Part shown: one piece after another, positions 7,293 to 14,693 of the stretch
Position numbering within the stretch: the first letter of the stretch is position 1
How the letters are laid out: every line of letters starts with the position of its first letter
Source: Solirubrobacteraceae bacterium
GTDB taxonomy: Bacteria; Actinomycetota; Thermoleophilia; Solirubrobacterales; Solirubrobacteraceae
Assembly: GCA_017882425.1 (NCBI GenBank)
Contig: JADGPM010000147.1
Location: 1-33,173 of the forward strand
Direction of reading: 5' to 3'
Length of the DNA stretch: 33,173 nt
Made by a program: the position numbers and the translations under genes
The notes under the pieces: generated by a model
What the model was told of the DNA's origin: nothing
What the model saw: only the letters and a program-made list of their open reading frames with translations
Databases searched by the model: none

Positions 7293-7621
7293 GCACACCC
7301 ACGAGCGAGCGCCCCGCCGCGCCTCCGCCCTGGACCGGGAACGGGTGGGCGCAGCAGCGGCCTCCCGCCACACGGAGGTGGGCGGAGCGCTCCTGTCTCG
7401 TGCTGTCAGGCGGATCTCGAGACGCCGATCCGCCAGGGCCACTGAACGTCACTCGCGCAGCCGGCCCGGGCCGAGGCCGGCGTTGCGTGGGATACCTGTG
7501 CGACGTCCATCCACAACGACACCGCCGGGCGCGGAAGGTTGCGGTACATATGTACTTTTAGAGAGTCCTATGGTCCGCTTTATCGAGTGGCGGCGGCCGT
7601 GGCCTTTCGTACGATGCCCCG
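7293..7621. other. Noncoding region between ABC permease and lipoprotein gene
   Basis: No ORF here shows coding-type codon use. It holds a perfect hairpin GGCGGATC/GATCCGCC with a 10-base loop (7409-7434), which may end the ABC operon, and an isolated perfect 12-bp palindrome GTACATATGTAC (7544-7555) followed by an AT-rich stretch (TTTTAGAG) that is exceptional in this GC-rich window. A -10 element for the next gene lies at 7610-7615. Confidence 0.5.
7610..7615 (+). promoter_or_regulatory. -10 element (TACGAT) of the DUF4333-like gene
   Basis: TACGAT ends 6 bp before ATG 7622, so the mRNA would be leaderless; there is no Shine-Dalgarno in GCCCCG. The -35 region is not clear. Confidence 0.4.
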
Positions 7622-7960
7622 ATGCTCCAGAACGCTCTCCGGACCGCCGCCTCCCTCGCCGTCTGTGCAGGGATCCTCAGCGGCTGTGGCGCCTCGGCGT
7701 CGGTGACCGTCGCCGGCGACAAGGCCCCGTCGGTGCCCCGGAAGCAGGTCGAGGTGAACGCGCGCAAGCAGCTCTCGGCCGCGGTCGGCAGGCAGGCCCC
7801 GCCGATCACCTGCCCCGGCAACCTGGACGCGAAGGTCGGCGCCACGCTGCAGTGCAGCACCCAGCTGAGCGGCAGGCCGTACGCCGTGACGCTCACCGTC
7901 ACGTCCGTCAAGGGCACCGACGTCCGCTACGACGTGCAGGTGGCCAGGCATCCGAGCTGA
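7622..7960 (+). CDS. DUF4333-like lipoprotein
   Basis: This 112-residue protein begins with a lipoprotein signal peptide: charged start, hydrophobic core, and lipobox ILSGC with the acylated Cys at about residue 22. The mature part contains two further cysteines in ITCPGNLDAKVGATLQCSTQL, the pattern of the DUF4333 domain of actinobacterial secreted proteins (CPxxLxxxxGxxxxC, followed by a short beta sheet). It would sit on the outer face of the cytoplasmic membrane, probably with a disulfide. The function of the domain is unknown. The gene ends just before the promoter of the thi operon. The start was chosen because it opens a complete signal peptide right after a -10 element. Confidence 0.82.
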   Translation: MLQNALRTAASLAVCAGILSGCGASASVTVAGDKAPSVPRKQVEVNARKQLSAAVGRQAPPITCPGNLDAKVGATLQCSTQLSGRPYAVTLTVTSVKGTDVRYDVQVARHPS

Positions 7961-7970
7961 GGCGGCGGGG

Positions 7971-7976
7971 TAGTAT
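7971..7976 (+). promoter_or_regulatory. -10 element (TAGTAT) of the thi operon
   Basis: TAGTAT lies about 20 bp before the conserved riboswitch core, so a transcript starting near 7984 would include the whole aptamer. The -35 region is weak. Confidence 0.5.
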
Positions 7977-7997
7977 CGCTCGCGGTACCTGTTCAAC

Positions 7998-8086
7998 CAG
8001 GGGGGCTGGCGGACGCCGGCTGAGATAGCGCACACGATCCCGGCGCTGACCCTTCGAACCTGTGGGGTAATGCCCGCGGAGGGAGC
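7998..8086 (+). promoter_or_regulatory. TPP riboswitch (THI element)
   Basis: The conserved core is intact: a GC-rich P2/P3 arm followed by GGCTGAGA (8018-8025), then ACCCTTCGAACCTG (8049-8062) and GGTAATGCCCGCGGAGGGA (8066-8084). These match the pyrimidine-sensing and pyrophosphate-sensing helices of TPP aptamers. The final GGAGGGAG is also the Shine-Dalgarno of the next gene (ATG 8088), so bound TPP should close the helix and hide the ribosome binding site; that is translational control read directly from the overlap. It predicts a thiamin-related cargo for the downstream transporter. Confidence 0.95.
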
Positions 8087-8087
8087 G

Positions 8088-8867
8088 ATGACGACGAGGC
8101 TCGAGGCCTCAGATCGGGAGCCTCGGACCACAGCGGAGGACCACCGGGGCGTCGAGCTGGACGACGTGCGCTTCGCGCATCCCGGCCGCGGGCGCGGCGC
8201 CGCGCCCGTCAGCGCCGTCGACGGCGTCTCGCTGTCGGTCTCAGGGTGCGAGATCGTCGCGCTCGTCGGGCCCAGCGGCTGCGGGAAGACCACGCTGCTC
8301 GAGCTCGTCTGCGGCCTCCTGACCCCGGACGCGGGGACGCTGACCAGCGCGCCCGCGGTCCTGATGCCCCAGCGCGACCTGCTGCTTCCATGGCTCGACG
8401 CGCTCGACAACGCCGCGCTGGCGCTGCGCATCCACGGTGCGGGCCGTGAGGCGGCGCGCGACGCCGCGAGCCCGCTGTTCGCCGCGTTCGGCCTGGACGG
8501 CTTCGAGCGCGCGCGGCCCTACGAGCTCTCCGGTGGCATGCGCCAGCGCGTCGCGTTCCTGCGCACGCTGCTCTCCGGCAAGCCCGTGCTGTGCCTCGAC
8601 GAGCCGTTCGGCGCGCTCGACGCGCTGACGCGGGCCGAGATGCGCGACTGGCTCGGCGCGGCGCTCGCGCGCGAGCCGCGCACCACGCTGCTCGTCACCC
8701 ACGACGTCGAGGAGGCCGCCGTGCTCGCCGACCGGATCGTCGTGCTGACGCCGCGCCCGGCGCGCGTGGCCGCCGTCCTGGAGGTCCCCCTCCCCCGTCC
8801 GCGACGCGGGACCGACGCGGCGATCGTCGCCCTGCGCGAGCGGGCGCTGCAGGCACTCGGCGCATGA
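8088..8867 (+). CDS. thiZ: ThiZ-like ATPase of a thiamin-precursor ABC importer
   Basis: The 259-residue protein has a complete ABC domain: Walker A GPSGCGKTT, signature LSGGMRQR, Walker B VLCLDEPFGALD and switch His in LLVTHDVEEA, as in the nitrate/taurine/pyrimidine importer ATPases. The track start at 8070 is inside the conserved TAATGCC of the riboswitch and cannot be the true start; ATG 8088 has GGAGGGAG 4-8 bp upstream. The stop overlaps the thiX start (ATGA at 8864-8867). Under TPP control it powers uptake of a thiamin pyrimidine precursor together with ThiX and ThiY. The ATPase alone could belong to other importers; the riboswitch and the neighbour decide the call. Confidence 0.9.
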   Translation: MTTRLEASDREPRTTAEDHRGVELDDVRFAHPGRGRGAAPVSAVDGVSLSVSGCEIVALVGPSGCGKTTLLELVCGLLTPDAGTLTSAPAVLMPQRDLLLPWLDALDNAALALRIHGAGREAARDAASPLFAAFGLDGFERARPYELSGGMRQRVAFLRTLLSGKPVLCLDEPFGALDALTRAEMRDWLGAALAREPRTTLLVTHDVEEAAVLADRIVVLTPRPARVAAVLEVPLPRPRRGTDAAIVALRERALQALGA

Positions 8868-9616
8868 TCGCGGCGCTGCTCATCCTGCTGGTGCTGATCG
8901 GCGGCTGGGAGGCCTACGCGCGCCTGGGCCACGTCGACGCGTTCATCCTGCCCGCTCCCACCCAGGTGGCGACGGCGCTGTGGGACGACCGCGGCCTGCT
9001 GTGGCACAACCTGCTCGTCACCGCGCAGGAGATCGGCCTGGGCATCCTCCTGGCGCTCGCCGCCGGGGCGCTGCTGGCGATCGTGATCCACCTCTCGCCC
9101 ACCCTGCGACGCGTGCTCTACCCGCTGCTGGTGGGCTCGCAGGCCGTGCCGATCGTGATCATCGCGCCGCTGCTCGTCGTCTGGTTCGGCTTCGGGATCG
9201 CGCCGAAGCTCGCGATCATCGCGCTGGTCTGCTTCTTCCCGGTCGTCGTCACGACGCTCGACGCGCTGGCCGCGGTCGATCCGGAGCAGCGCAAGCTGCT
9301 GCACACGCTCGACGCCACGCGCTGGCAGGAGTTCCGCTGGGTCGAGGCGCCCGCCGCCCTGCCCGGCGCGCTCAGCGGCGCGAAGATCGCCGTCGCCATC
9401 GCGGTGATCGGCGCCGTCTTCGCCGAGTACGCGGGGTCCAGCGCGGGCCTGGGAAACGTCATCCTCCAGGCGATCCCCCAGCTGGAGACGGCACGCGCCT
9501 ACGCCGCCGTCGTGCTCCTGGCAGCCTTCGCCGTCCTCCTCTTCCTCCTCCTGACCCTCGCCGAGCGCGTGCTCGTGCCGTGGGCGCGCCGTGACACCGA
9601 ATGGAGTCGTCGATGA
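8864..9616 (+). CDS. thiX: ThiX-like permease of a thiamin-precursor ABC importer
   Basis: This 250-residue membrane protein has the BPD_transp_1 fold with about six helices. The EAA coupling loop is visible as LHTLDATRWQEFRWVEAPAALPGALSGAKIAV, where the permease touches the ATPase. The N-terminal segment with FILPAPTQVATALW is the family mark of SsuC/ThiX-type permeases. The track ORF at 8591 runs through thiZ in another frame; ATG 8864 gives a normal membrane N-terminus and a 4-bp overlap with thiZ. It overlaps thiY by ATGA at its 3' end. Confidence 0.9.
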   Translation: MIAALLILLVLIGGWEAYARLGHVDAFILPAPTQVATALWDDRGLLWHNLLVTAQEIGLGILLALAAGALLAIVIHLSPTLRRVLYPLLVGSQAVPIVIIAPLLVVWFGFGIAPKLAIIALVCFFPVVVTTLDALAAVDPEQRKLLHTLDATRWQEFRWVEAPAALPGALSGAKIAVAIAVIGAVFAEYAGSSAGLGNVILQAIPQLETARAYAAVVLLAAFAVLLFLLLTLAERVLVPWARRDTEWSRR

Positions 9617-10647
9617 CCCGCCGTACCGCCCTGCCCCTCGGCCTCGCGCTCATCGCGAGCCTCGCGCTCGCCGCGTGCGGCGCCAAGCACGAGAACACGG
9701 GCGCCCCGGCGACGAGCGACCTGCGCCTCGTGCTGGACTACCTGCCGAACGCCGACCACGTCGGGATCTACTCCGCGCGTGCCCGCGGCGACTTCCGCAA
9801 GGCCGGGCTCAACGTCCAGATCCAGACGCCCTCGGACCCCTCCGCCCCGCTGAAGCTGCTCATCGCCGGGAAGGCCGACCTGGCGATCTCCTACGAGCCC
9901 GAGGTGCTGCTCGCACGCGACAAGGGCGCGCGGATCCTCAGCGTCGGGGCCGTCGCGACCGAGCCGCTGACGTCCCTGATGAGCGTCAACGGACGGCCGG
10001 TCTCACCGAAGACGCTGGCCGGCAAGCGCGTCGGCACGGCGGGCATCCCCTACCAGGACGCCTATCTCGACGAGATCCTGCAGACCGCCGGGGTCGACCC
10101 GGGCTCCGTCAAGCGCGTCAACGTCGGCTTCAACCTCGTCCCCGCGATGCTCAGCGGTCGTGTCGACGCCACGCTCGGCGCGTTCTGGAACATCGAGGGC
10201 GTCCAGCTCGCGCTCCAGCACAGGCGCCCGCGCATCCTGCCGGTCGACCGCGTCGGCGTGCCGACCTACGACGAGCTCGTGCTCGTCGCGCGGATCGACA
10301 CCGTCGAGCGTCACGGTGCGCTGATTCGCCGCTTCCTGCAGGCGCTGCAGCGCGGCACCCGCGCGGCGCGCGCCGATCCGGCGGCCGCCGCCTCCGCGCT
10401 CGTGGCCGCGGCGCCGGACATCAAGCGCCCGTACGCCACCGCGACGGTCAGGGCGACGCTGCCGGCGCTCTTCCCCCAGGACCCGAAGGACCCCTTCGGC
10501 TGGCAGGACCCCGCCGAGTGGAACGCCTACAAGGACTGGATGGAGCGCAACGACCTGCTCACGCAGCCCGCCAACGTGGGCCAGGCGCTGACGAACGAGT
10601 TCCTGCCCGGGCAGGGCGTCGGGCAGGACGGCGCGACGTCGGGGTGA
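9613..10647 (+). CDS. thiY: ThiY-like (NMT1/THI5) substrate-binding lipoprotein
   Basis: This 344-residue periplasmic-type binding protein starts with a lipoprotein signal (MTRRTALPLG..., lipobox LAAC, Cys about residue 22). The body fits the NMT1/THI5 family: LRLVLDYLPNADHVGIYSA at the start, then KLLIAGKADLAISYEPEVLLAR and LGAFWNIEGVQL. Family members bind hydroxymethylpyrimidine or formylaminopyrimidine for thiamin salvage. The start at 9613 is preferred to 9601 because it makes an ATGA overlap with thiX and has GGAG 6 bp upstream. The last 89 bp overlap the convergent alkA-like gene. No salvage enzyme gene is near, so the exact pyrimidine is unresolved. Confidence 0.9.
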   Translation: MTRRTALPLGLALIASLALAACGAKHENTGAPATSDLRLVLDYLPNADHVGIYSARARGDFRKAGLNVQIQTPSDPSAPLKLLIAGKADLAISYEPEVLLARDKGARILSVGAVATEPLTSLMSVNGRPVSPKTLAGKRVGTAGIPYQDAYLDEILQTAGVDPGSVKRVNVGFNLVPAMLSGRVDATLGAFWNIEGVQLALQHRRPRILPVDRVGVPTYDELVLVARIDTVERHGALIRRFLQALQRGTRAARADPAAAASALVAAAPDIKRPYATATVRATLPALFPQDPKDPFGWQDPAEWNAYKDWMERNDLLTQPANVGQALTNEFLPGQGVGQDGATSG

Positions 10648-11539
10648 GCGCGGACGGGGGCGTGGCGCGCAGCGTCCCGCCCCCGGGGATCACCCCGAGC
10701 GCGTGCGCGCCGGCCAGGCCCGCCCAGCGCCCGTAGGGCTCAAACAGCTCGCGCACCTGCGCCTCGCTCGCACGCGCCCGCGGGTCGTCGTGCAGCCGGC
10801 GCCCTGCGAAGCGCAGGTAGGAGAGGTCGCCCGCCGGGAGCCGGTCCATGCGGCCCTGGCCGTGCAGGGCGAGGACGTCGACGGTCCATTGGCCCACGCC
10901 GGGGATCGCGCGCAGGCGCGCCCACCCGCGTTCGTGGTCCGCGTCGCGCAGGTCGACGCGCCCGCTCGCGACCTCGCGGGCGGCGCGGCGCAGGGCCACC
11001 GCGCGGCCCGCGCTGAGCCCGAGCGCCTCCAGCTCGGCCGGCGCGGCAGCGGCGAGCGTCTGCGCAGCGGGCAGGTCGCACAGTCCGCAGCACGGGCAGG
11101 ACCTGCCCATCCGCGCGAGCATCCGGCGCTCGATCGCCAGCGCCTCGCGGAACTCGATCAGCTGCTCGCAGATCGCCCAGGCGAGCGCCTCGAAGGGCTC
11201 CGGGCGCCGCGAGATGCGCAGCTCCGGGCGCGCCCGCACCGAGCGGCCGATCAGCGGGTCGTCGCGGAACGCCTCGTGGAACGGGCGCAGGTCGTCGTCG
11301 ACCGCCAGCGCGAAGCGCATCCGCGTGATCGCCTCCTGCGCGACATCCTCCTCATCGGCGCGCGCGACGAGCAGGACGCGGGTGGCCTGCGGCTGGGCGG
11401 CGCGGACGTGCACGGCACGGCCCTCGACGTGGACGAGTCGCTCGAGCACCGCGCCCTCACGCCGCGCGACGCCGTCGGGGCCCGCGCGCGGCAGGCGGAA
11501 CGGCCACGGCGGCCGGACCTCCCGCTCGACACGGTGCAT
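10559..11539 (-). CDS. alkA: AlkA-type DNA-3-methyladenine glycosylase
   Basis: The 326-residue protein carries the HhH-GPD fold of AlkA-like base-excision glycosylases: hairpin-helix-hairpin LRAIPGVGQWTVDVLAL (about residues 209-225) and the catalytic Asp in LPAGDLSYLR (Asp238). It would remove alkylated purines from DNA. Two features are odd. There is a Cys cluster, SCPCCGLC (Cys148, 150, 151, 154), between the helical subdomains, not at the usual iron-sulfur position of EndoIII. The last roughly 40 residues (Arg/Pro-rich) are encoded in sequence overlapping the end of thiY. The ATG overlaps the upstream small membrane gene's stop as TGATG, so it is translationally coupled and needs no Shine-Dalgarno. 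Confidence 0.88.
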   Translation of the reverse strand: MHRVEREVRPPWPFRLPRAGPDGVARREGAVLERLVHVEGRAVHVRAAQPQATRVLLVARADEEDVAQEAITRMRFALAVDDDLRPFHEAFRDDPLIGRSVRARPELRISRRPEPFEALAWAICEQLIEFREALAIERRMLARMGRSCPCCGLCDLPAAQTLAAAAPAELEALGLSAGRAVALRRAAREVASGRVDLRDADHERGWARLRAIPGVGQWTVDVLALHGQGRMDRLPAGDLSYLRFAGRRLHDDPRARASEAQVRELFEPYGRWAGLAGAHALGVIPGGGTLRATPPSALTPTSRRPARRPARAGTRSSAPGPRWRAA

Positions 11540-11835
11540 CAGTCGCGGTTCAGGAGGTGGACGTCGACGAGGAACGAGCGCGAGGCGGTGATGTCCAGCC
11601 CGCGCGCGCGGCCCGTCCTCTTCGCCAGCCGCCGGGAGCCGCGATTGGCCCGCCGGTGGGCGATGATCGCCGCGGTCGCGATGCCCGCGACGAACGAGGT
11701 CGTGGCGAGCGCCGCCGGGCTCGCGGCGAGCTGCCCGGCGGTGCGCTGGGCCGGGACGGCACGGGTGTCGGTGACGACGACCGCGTCGACCTCCTCGATG
11801 ACCTCGATCTGCTGCAGGCTCTGGGCGTCGCTCAT
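11539..11835 (-). CDS. Small single-pass membrane protein, unknown function
   Basis: This 98-residue protein is not a family I recognise. Residues 20-45 are acidic to neutral, one hydrophobic stretch (ALATTSFVAGIATAAIIAH) is a likely membrane helix, and it is followed by a strongly basic tail (RRANRGSRRLAKRTGRARG) that should face the cytoplasm. Near the end is LDITASRSFLVDVHLLNRD. ATG 11835 leaves a 13-bp gap after the GNAT-like gene; the track start at 11868 would overlap that gene by 20 bp and is less likely, though not excluded. The stop overlaps the alkA-like start (TGATG), placing it between the acyltransferase and the glycosylase in one transcript. Confidence 0.6.
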   Translation of the reverse strand: MSDAQSLQQIEVIEEVDAVVVTDTRAVPAQRTAGQLAASPAALATTSFVAGIATAAIIAHRRANRGSRRLAKRTGRARGLDITASRSFLVDVHLLNRD

Positions 11836-11848
11836 CGCTTCCGCGATG

Positions 11849-13060
11849 CTACTCGTGGGCGAAGACATCGTGGTCCTCGCGGCGCGGCTCCCACACCTTC
11901 GCGTCGGCCGGCCAGGCCGGGGCCGCGTCCGCCTCGAAGCGCCGTTCGTACATCCGGTAGCGCTTGACGATGCGGCCGCCCATGGCCTCCATCCCGCGGT
12001 TCATCGCGGTGTTCGTCTCGAGGATCCAGCCCATCTCCCCGCCGCGGATCGGTCCGATCTCGGCCATGTCGAAGTGCTCGACGTAGAGCTTCGCGGCGAC
12101 GCCGGTGTGCTGGAACTCCGGCTTGACGCCCAGGAAGCCCACGCGGCAGCGGTCGATCACCCTGCGCTTGCGCAGGAACAGCCACCAGCCCATCGGCAGG
12201 AGCTTGCCGTTCATGCGGCGCAGCACCTGGTTGACGTCCGGCACCGTGATCGCGACCCCGACCGTCGCTCCGTCGCTGATGCGCTCGGCGACCATGAACC
12301 ACTGCGGGTCGAAGACCAGCTGAAGCTCCTGCGCGTAGGCGTCGAGGTCGGCCTTCGTGTACGGCACGAAGCCCCAGTTGTGCGACCAGGCCTGGTTGTA
12401 GATCTCGGCGAAGCGGTCCAGGTCCTTGCGCAGCGAGCGGCGCGTCATGTGCCGCAGGCGGATGCCGTGGTCGGGTTCGACCTTCGCGGCGAGCTCCTCG
12501 ATCACCGGGAGCATGTTCGCGCGGTCGTTGATCATCAGCTCCCACATGAAGAGGTCCATGGCCTTCTCCAGGCCGGCGGCCTCGCAGAGCTGCTGGTAGT
12601 ACGGCGGCTGCCACGGCTGGCGGATCATCGGGGCGCGGTCGAAGCCCTCGACGACGATCCCGCTCTCGTCGTTGACGGCGAAATCCATCGGGCCGACCAT
12701 CCGGTCGCAGCCGCGCTCGCGCAGCCACGCCTCGGCGGCGGCGAGCAGCGCGTCGGCGACCTCCTGGTCGTTCTCGAGCTCGAAGAAGCCCCAGTTGCCC
12801 CAGCGTGAGCCGTGGTGCGCGTTGTAGTTGCGATCGATCTGCGCGCTCACGCGGCCGACCGGGCGACCGTCGCGGTACGCCAGGAACAGCTGCACATCGG
12901 CGTGCTTGTAGTAGGCGTTCAGCCGCGGGTTGAGGAAGAACCAGCGCTCGAGCCGCAGCGGGGGCACCCACTGGGGCGAGCTAGCATGCAGCCGGTACTG
13001 CAGGTCGATGAACTCCCGCAATCCGCGTCTGCTGCTCACCGGCCTGACTTCGACACTCAC
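11849..13060 (-). CDS. Large GNAT-like N-acyltransferase family protein
   Basis: The 403-residue protein belongs to a family of about 370-400 residues annotated as GNAT-like acyltransferases. Typical blocks are HASSPQWVPPLRLE near the N-terminus, HADVQLFLAYRDGRPVGRVSA, GFFELENDQEVADALL, GPMDFAVNDESGI and VGFLGVKPEFQHTGVAAKLY, the last being the acyl-CoA pyrophosphate loop of the GNAT fold. Related proteins often sit beside PLP-dependent oxoamine synthases, as here on the divergent strand. GTG 13060 is chosen because the track ORF continues far upstream into antisense sequence, the domain starts at SVEVRPV, and AAGGTGG lies 6 bp upstream. Its substrate is unproven; an N-acylation of a long-chain amine is plausible (inference). 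Confidence 0.8.
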   Translation of the reverse strand: MSVEVRPVSSRRGLREFIDLQYRLHASSPQWVPPLRLERWFFLNPRLNAYYKHADVQLFLAYRDGRPVGRVSAQIDRNYNAHHGSRWGNWGFFELENDQEVADALLAAAEAWLRERGCDRMVGPMDFAVNDESGIVVEGFDRAPMIRQPWQPPYYQQLCEAAGLEKAMDLFMWELMINDRANMLPVIEELAAKVEPDHGIRLRHMTRRSLRKDLDRFAEIYNQAWSHNWGFVPYTKADLDAYAQELQLVFDPQWFMVAERISDGATVGVAITVPDVNQVLRRMNGKLLPMGWWLFLRKRRVIDRCRVGFLGVKPEFQHTGVAAKLYVEHFDMAEIGPIRGGEMGWILETNTAMNRGMEAMGGRIVKRYRMYERRFEADAAPAWPADAKVWEPRREDHDVFAHE

Positions 13061-13075
13061 AGCGGGCCACCTTAT

Positions 13076-14404
13076 ATGTCTCAGACCCACGTCGACGTCT
13101 TCGCCAAGGCCCGGGGCCACGACCGCGAGGAGCAGCTCCGCGCGGCGCGCGAGGCGGACGTCCTGCCCTACTTCCGCATCCTCGACGGGCCGGCGCGCCC
13201 GGTCGTCGAGATGGAGGGCGCCGAGCGGATCATGCTCGGGTCGAACAACTACCTCGGCCTCACCGCCGACGAGCGTGTCGTGCAGGGCGCCCACGACGCG
13301 CTCATGCGCTACGGGACCGGGCTCACCGGCTCGCGGCTGCTGAACGGGACGATCCCGCTGCACCTGGACCTCGAGCGCGAGATCGCCGAGTGGATGGGCG
13401 CCGACGACGCGCTCGTGTTCACGACCGGTCACCAGGCGAACCTCGGCACGCTCGGCACGATCCTCGGGCCGGGCGACACGGTGATCGTCGACTCCGGCGA
13501 CCACGCGAGCATCCTCGACGGCTGCCTGCTCTCGCGCGCCAAGCTGCGCCCGTTCCGCCACAACCGCCTGGAGAAGCTCGAGAAGTCGCTCGTGCGCGCC
13601 CAGACCGATGGAGGTGGCGTCCTGGTCGTCGTCGACGGCGTCTTCTCGATGGAGGGCGACATCGCGCCGCTGCACGAGATCGCCGACCTGTGCGCGCGCT
13701 ACGGCGCGCGCCTGATGGTCGACGAGGCGCACGGCGCCGGCGTGCTGGGCCGCCGCGGCGCCGGCACCGCGGAGCTGCTCGGCGTCGAGGGCCGCGTCGA
13801 TCTGCGCGTCGGGACCTTCTCGAAGTCGCTGGCCGCCTGCGGGGGTTTCGTCGCCGGTGACGCGGACGTCATCGACTACCTGCGCGTCCAGTCGCGCGCC
13901 TACCTCTTCACCGCATCCGGCGTGCCGGCAGCCGTCGGCGCCGCGCTCGCCGCGCTGCGCGTCCTGCGCTCCGATGAGGGCCACGACCTGCTGGCCGCGG
14001 TGCTCGACAACGCGCGCTACCTGCGCGACGGCCTCGAGGGCCTGGGCTTCGCCGTGGTGCAGGCCCAGCACCTCGACTCCAGCGCGCAGCTCGACGCCCC
14101 CGGCGTGCTCGACGGCACGATCGTCACGCCGATCGTCCCGATCCTCGTCGGCGACGACTGGAGGGCCGTGCTGCTCTGGCGCGCGCTCTACGACGCCGGC
14201 GTCTTCGTCAACACCGCGCTGCACCCGGCCGTCCCGCCCGGGGGCGCCCTGCTGCGCACCAGCGTGATGGCCACGCACGACCGCGCGACGATCGACCGGG
14301 CGCTGGAGGCGTTCGCGATGGTCAAGCGCTCGTTCGAGGCTGATCACGGTCCGCTGCCGGGCCCCGGCGAGCTGCACGCGCCGGCCGCCCGCGCGGCCGA
14401 ATGA
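13076..14404 (+). CDS. PLP-dependent alpha-oxoamine synthase family protein
   Basis: The 442-residue protein has all marks of the family that includes KBL (2-amino-3-ketobutyrate ligase), BioF and serine palmitoyltransferase: LGSNNYLGL, YGTGLTGSRLLNGT, VDGVFSMEGDIAPL, the cofactor-binding VDEAHGAGVLG (Asp216, His219) and the PLP Lys250 in VGTFSKSLAACGGF. It would condense an amino acid with an acyl-thioester and release CO2 and CoA/ACP. No biotin or threonine-degradation genes are near. The divergent GNAT-like gene points instead to serine-palmitoyltransferase-type lipid chemistry (inference). The ATG has no Shine-Dalgarno and lies only 15 bp from the other gene's start. Confidence 0.88.
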   Translation: MSQTHVDVFAKARGHDREEQLRAAREADVLPYFRILDGPARPVVEMEGAERIMLGSNNYLGLTADERVVQGAHDALMRYGTGLTGSRLLNGTIPLHLDLEREIAEWMGADDALVFTTGHQANLGTLGTILGPGDTVIVDSGDHASILDGCLLSRAKLRPFRHNRLEKLEKSLVRAQTDGGGVLVVVDGVFSMEGDIAPLHEIADLCARYGARLMVDEAHGAGVLGRRGAGTAELLGVEGRVDLRVGTFSKSLAACGGFVAGDADVIDYLRVQSRAYLFTASGVPAAVGAALAALRVLRSDEGHDLLAAVLDNARYLRDGLEGLGFAVVQAQHLDSSAQLDAPGVLDGTIVTPIVPILVGDDWRAVLLWRALYDAGVFVNTALHPAVPPGGALLRTSVMATHDRATIDRALEAFAMVKRSFEADHGPLPGPGELHAPAARAAE

Positions 14405-14427
14405 GAAGGTCGTGTGGAAGGCCTTCT

Positions 14428-14463
14428 GGAGCGCGCGCGGCCCAATCACGAAACGCGCGCTCC
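14428..14463 (+). terminator. Stem-loop after the oxoamine synthase gene
   Basis: GGAGCGCGCG (14428-14437) and CGCGCGCTCC (14454-14463) form a perfect 10-bp stem with a 16-base loop, 24 bp after the stop codon. There is no T-tract, so it is a factor-independent-like terminator only by position and strength. Confidence 0.5.
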
Positions 14464-14489
14464 GAGCGGGACTTCCGCGGTCGCGGGCG

Positions 14490-14519
14490 TTGACCTCCCA
14501 GCGGGCCGTTGCATAGGTT
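14490..14519 (+). promoter_or_regulatory. Promoter of the integration host factor gene
   Basis: TTGACC (14490-14495) and TAGGTT (14514-14519) are 18 bp apart and match sigma-70-type -35 and -10 boxes. Transcription from about 14526 would give a leader of some 168 nt before the ATG. Confidence 0.55.
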
Positions 14520-14525
14520 CCTGAC

Positions 14526-14693
14526 CGCGCCGGCAAGCGCTCGGGGAGTGAGGGAGGTTCTCAGACGACAGGTCCCGTGGGGAGACCTGATCGGACGGTC
14601 CAGATCCGCTCCGGAGGAACCCGAGAGCTGACGTACGCCGGTTCACTGTCCATACATCTGAGGAGGCCGCCCACCCGGGCGGAAGGAGGATTC
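14526..14693 (+). other. Long structured 5' leader of the integration host factor gene
   Basis: The leader holds a hairpin CAGGTC/GACCTG (14569-14589), a CTCCGGAG palindrome and, directly before the ribosome binding site, a CCGCCC-ACCC-GGGCGG hairpin (14667-14682). The Shine-Dalgarno AAGGAGG (14683-14689) begins at the foot of that hairpin and is close to perfect. No coding-type codon use is seen in the leader. Confidence 0.45.

Noticed and set aside
14548-14631. 28-codon leader peptide before the IHF gene (GTG to TGA)
   Set aside because: Third-position GC is far lower than in the genes of this window and no convincing ribosome binding site precedes it.
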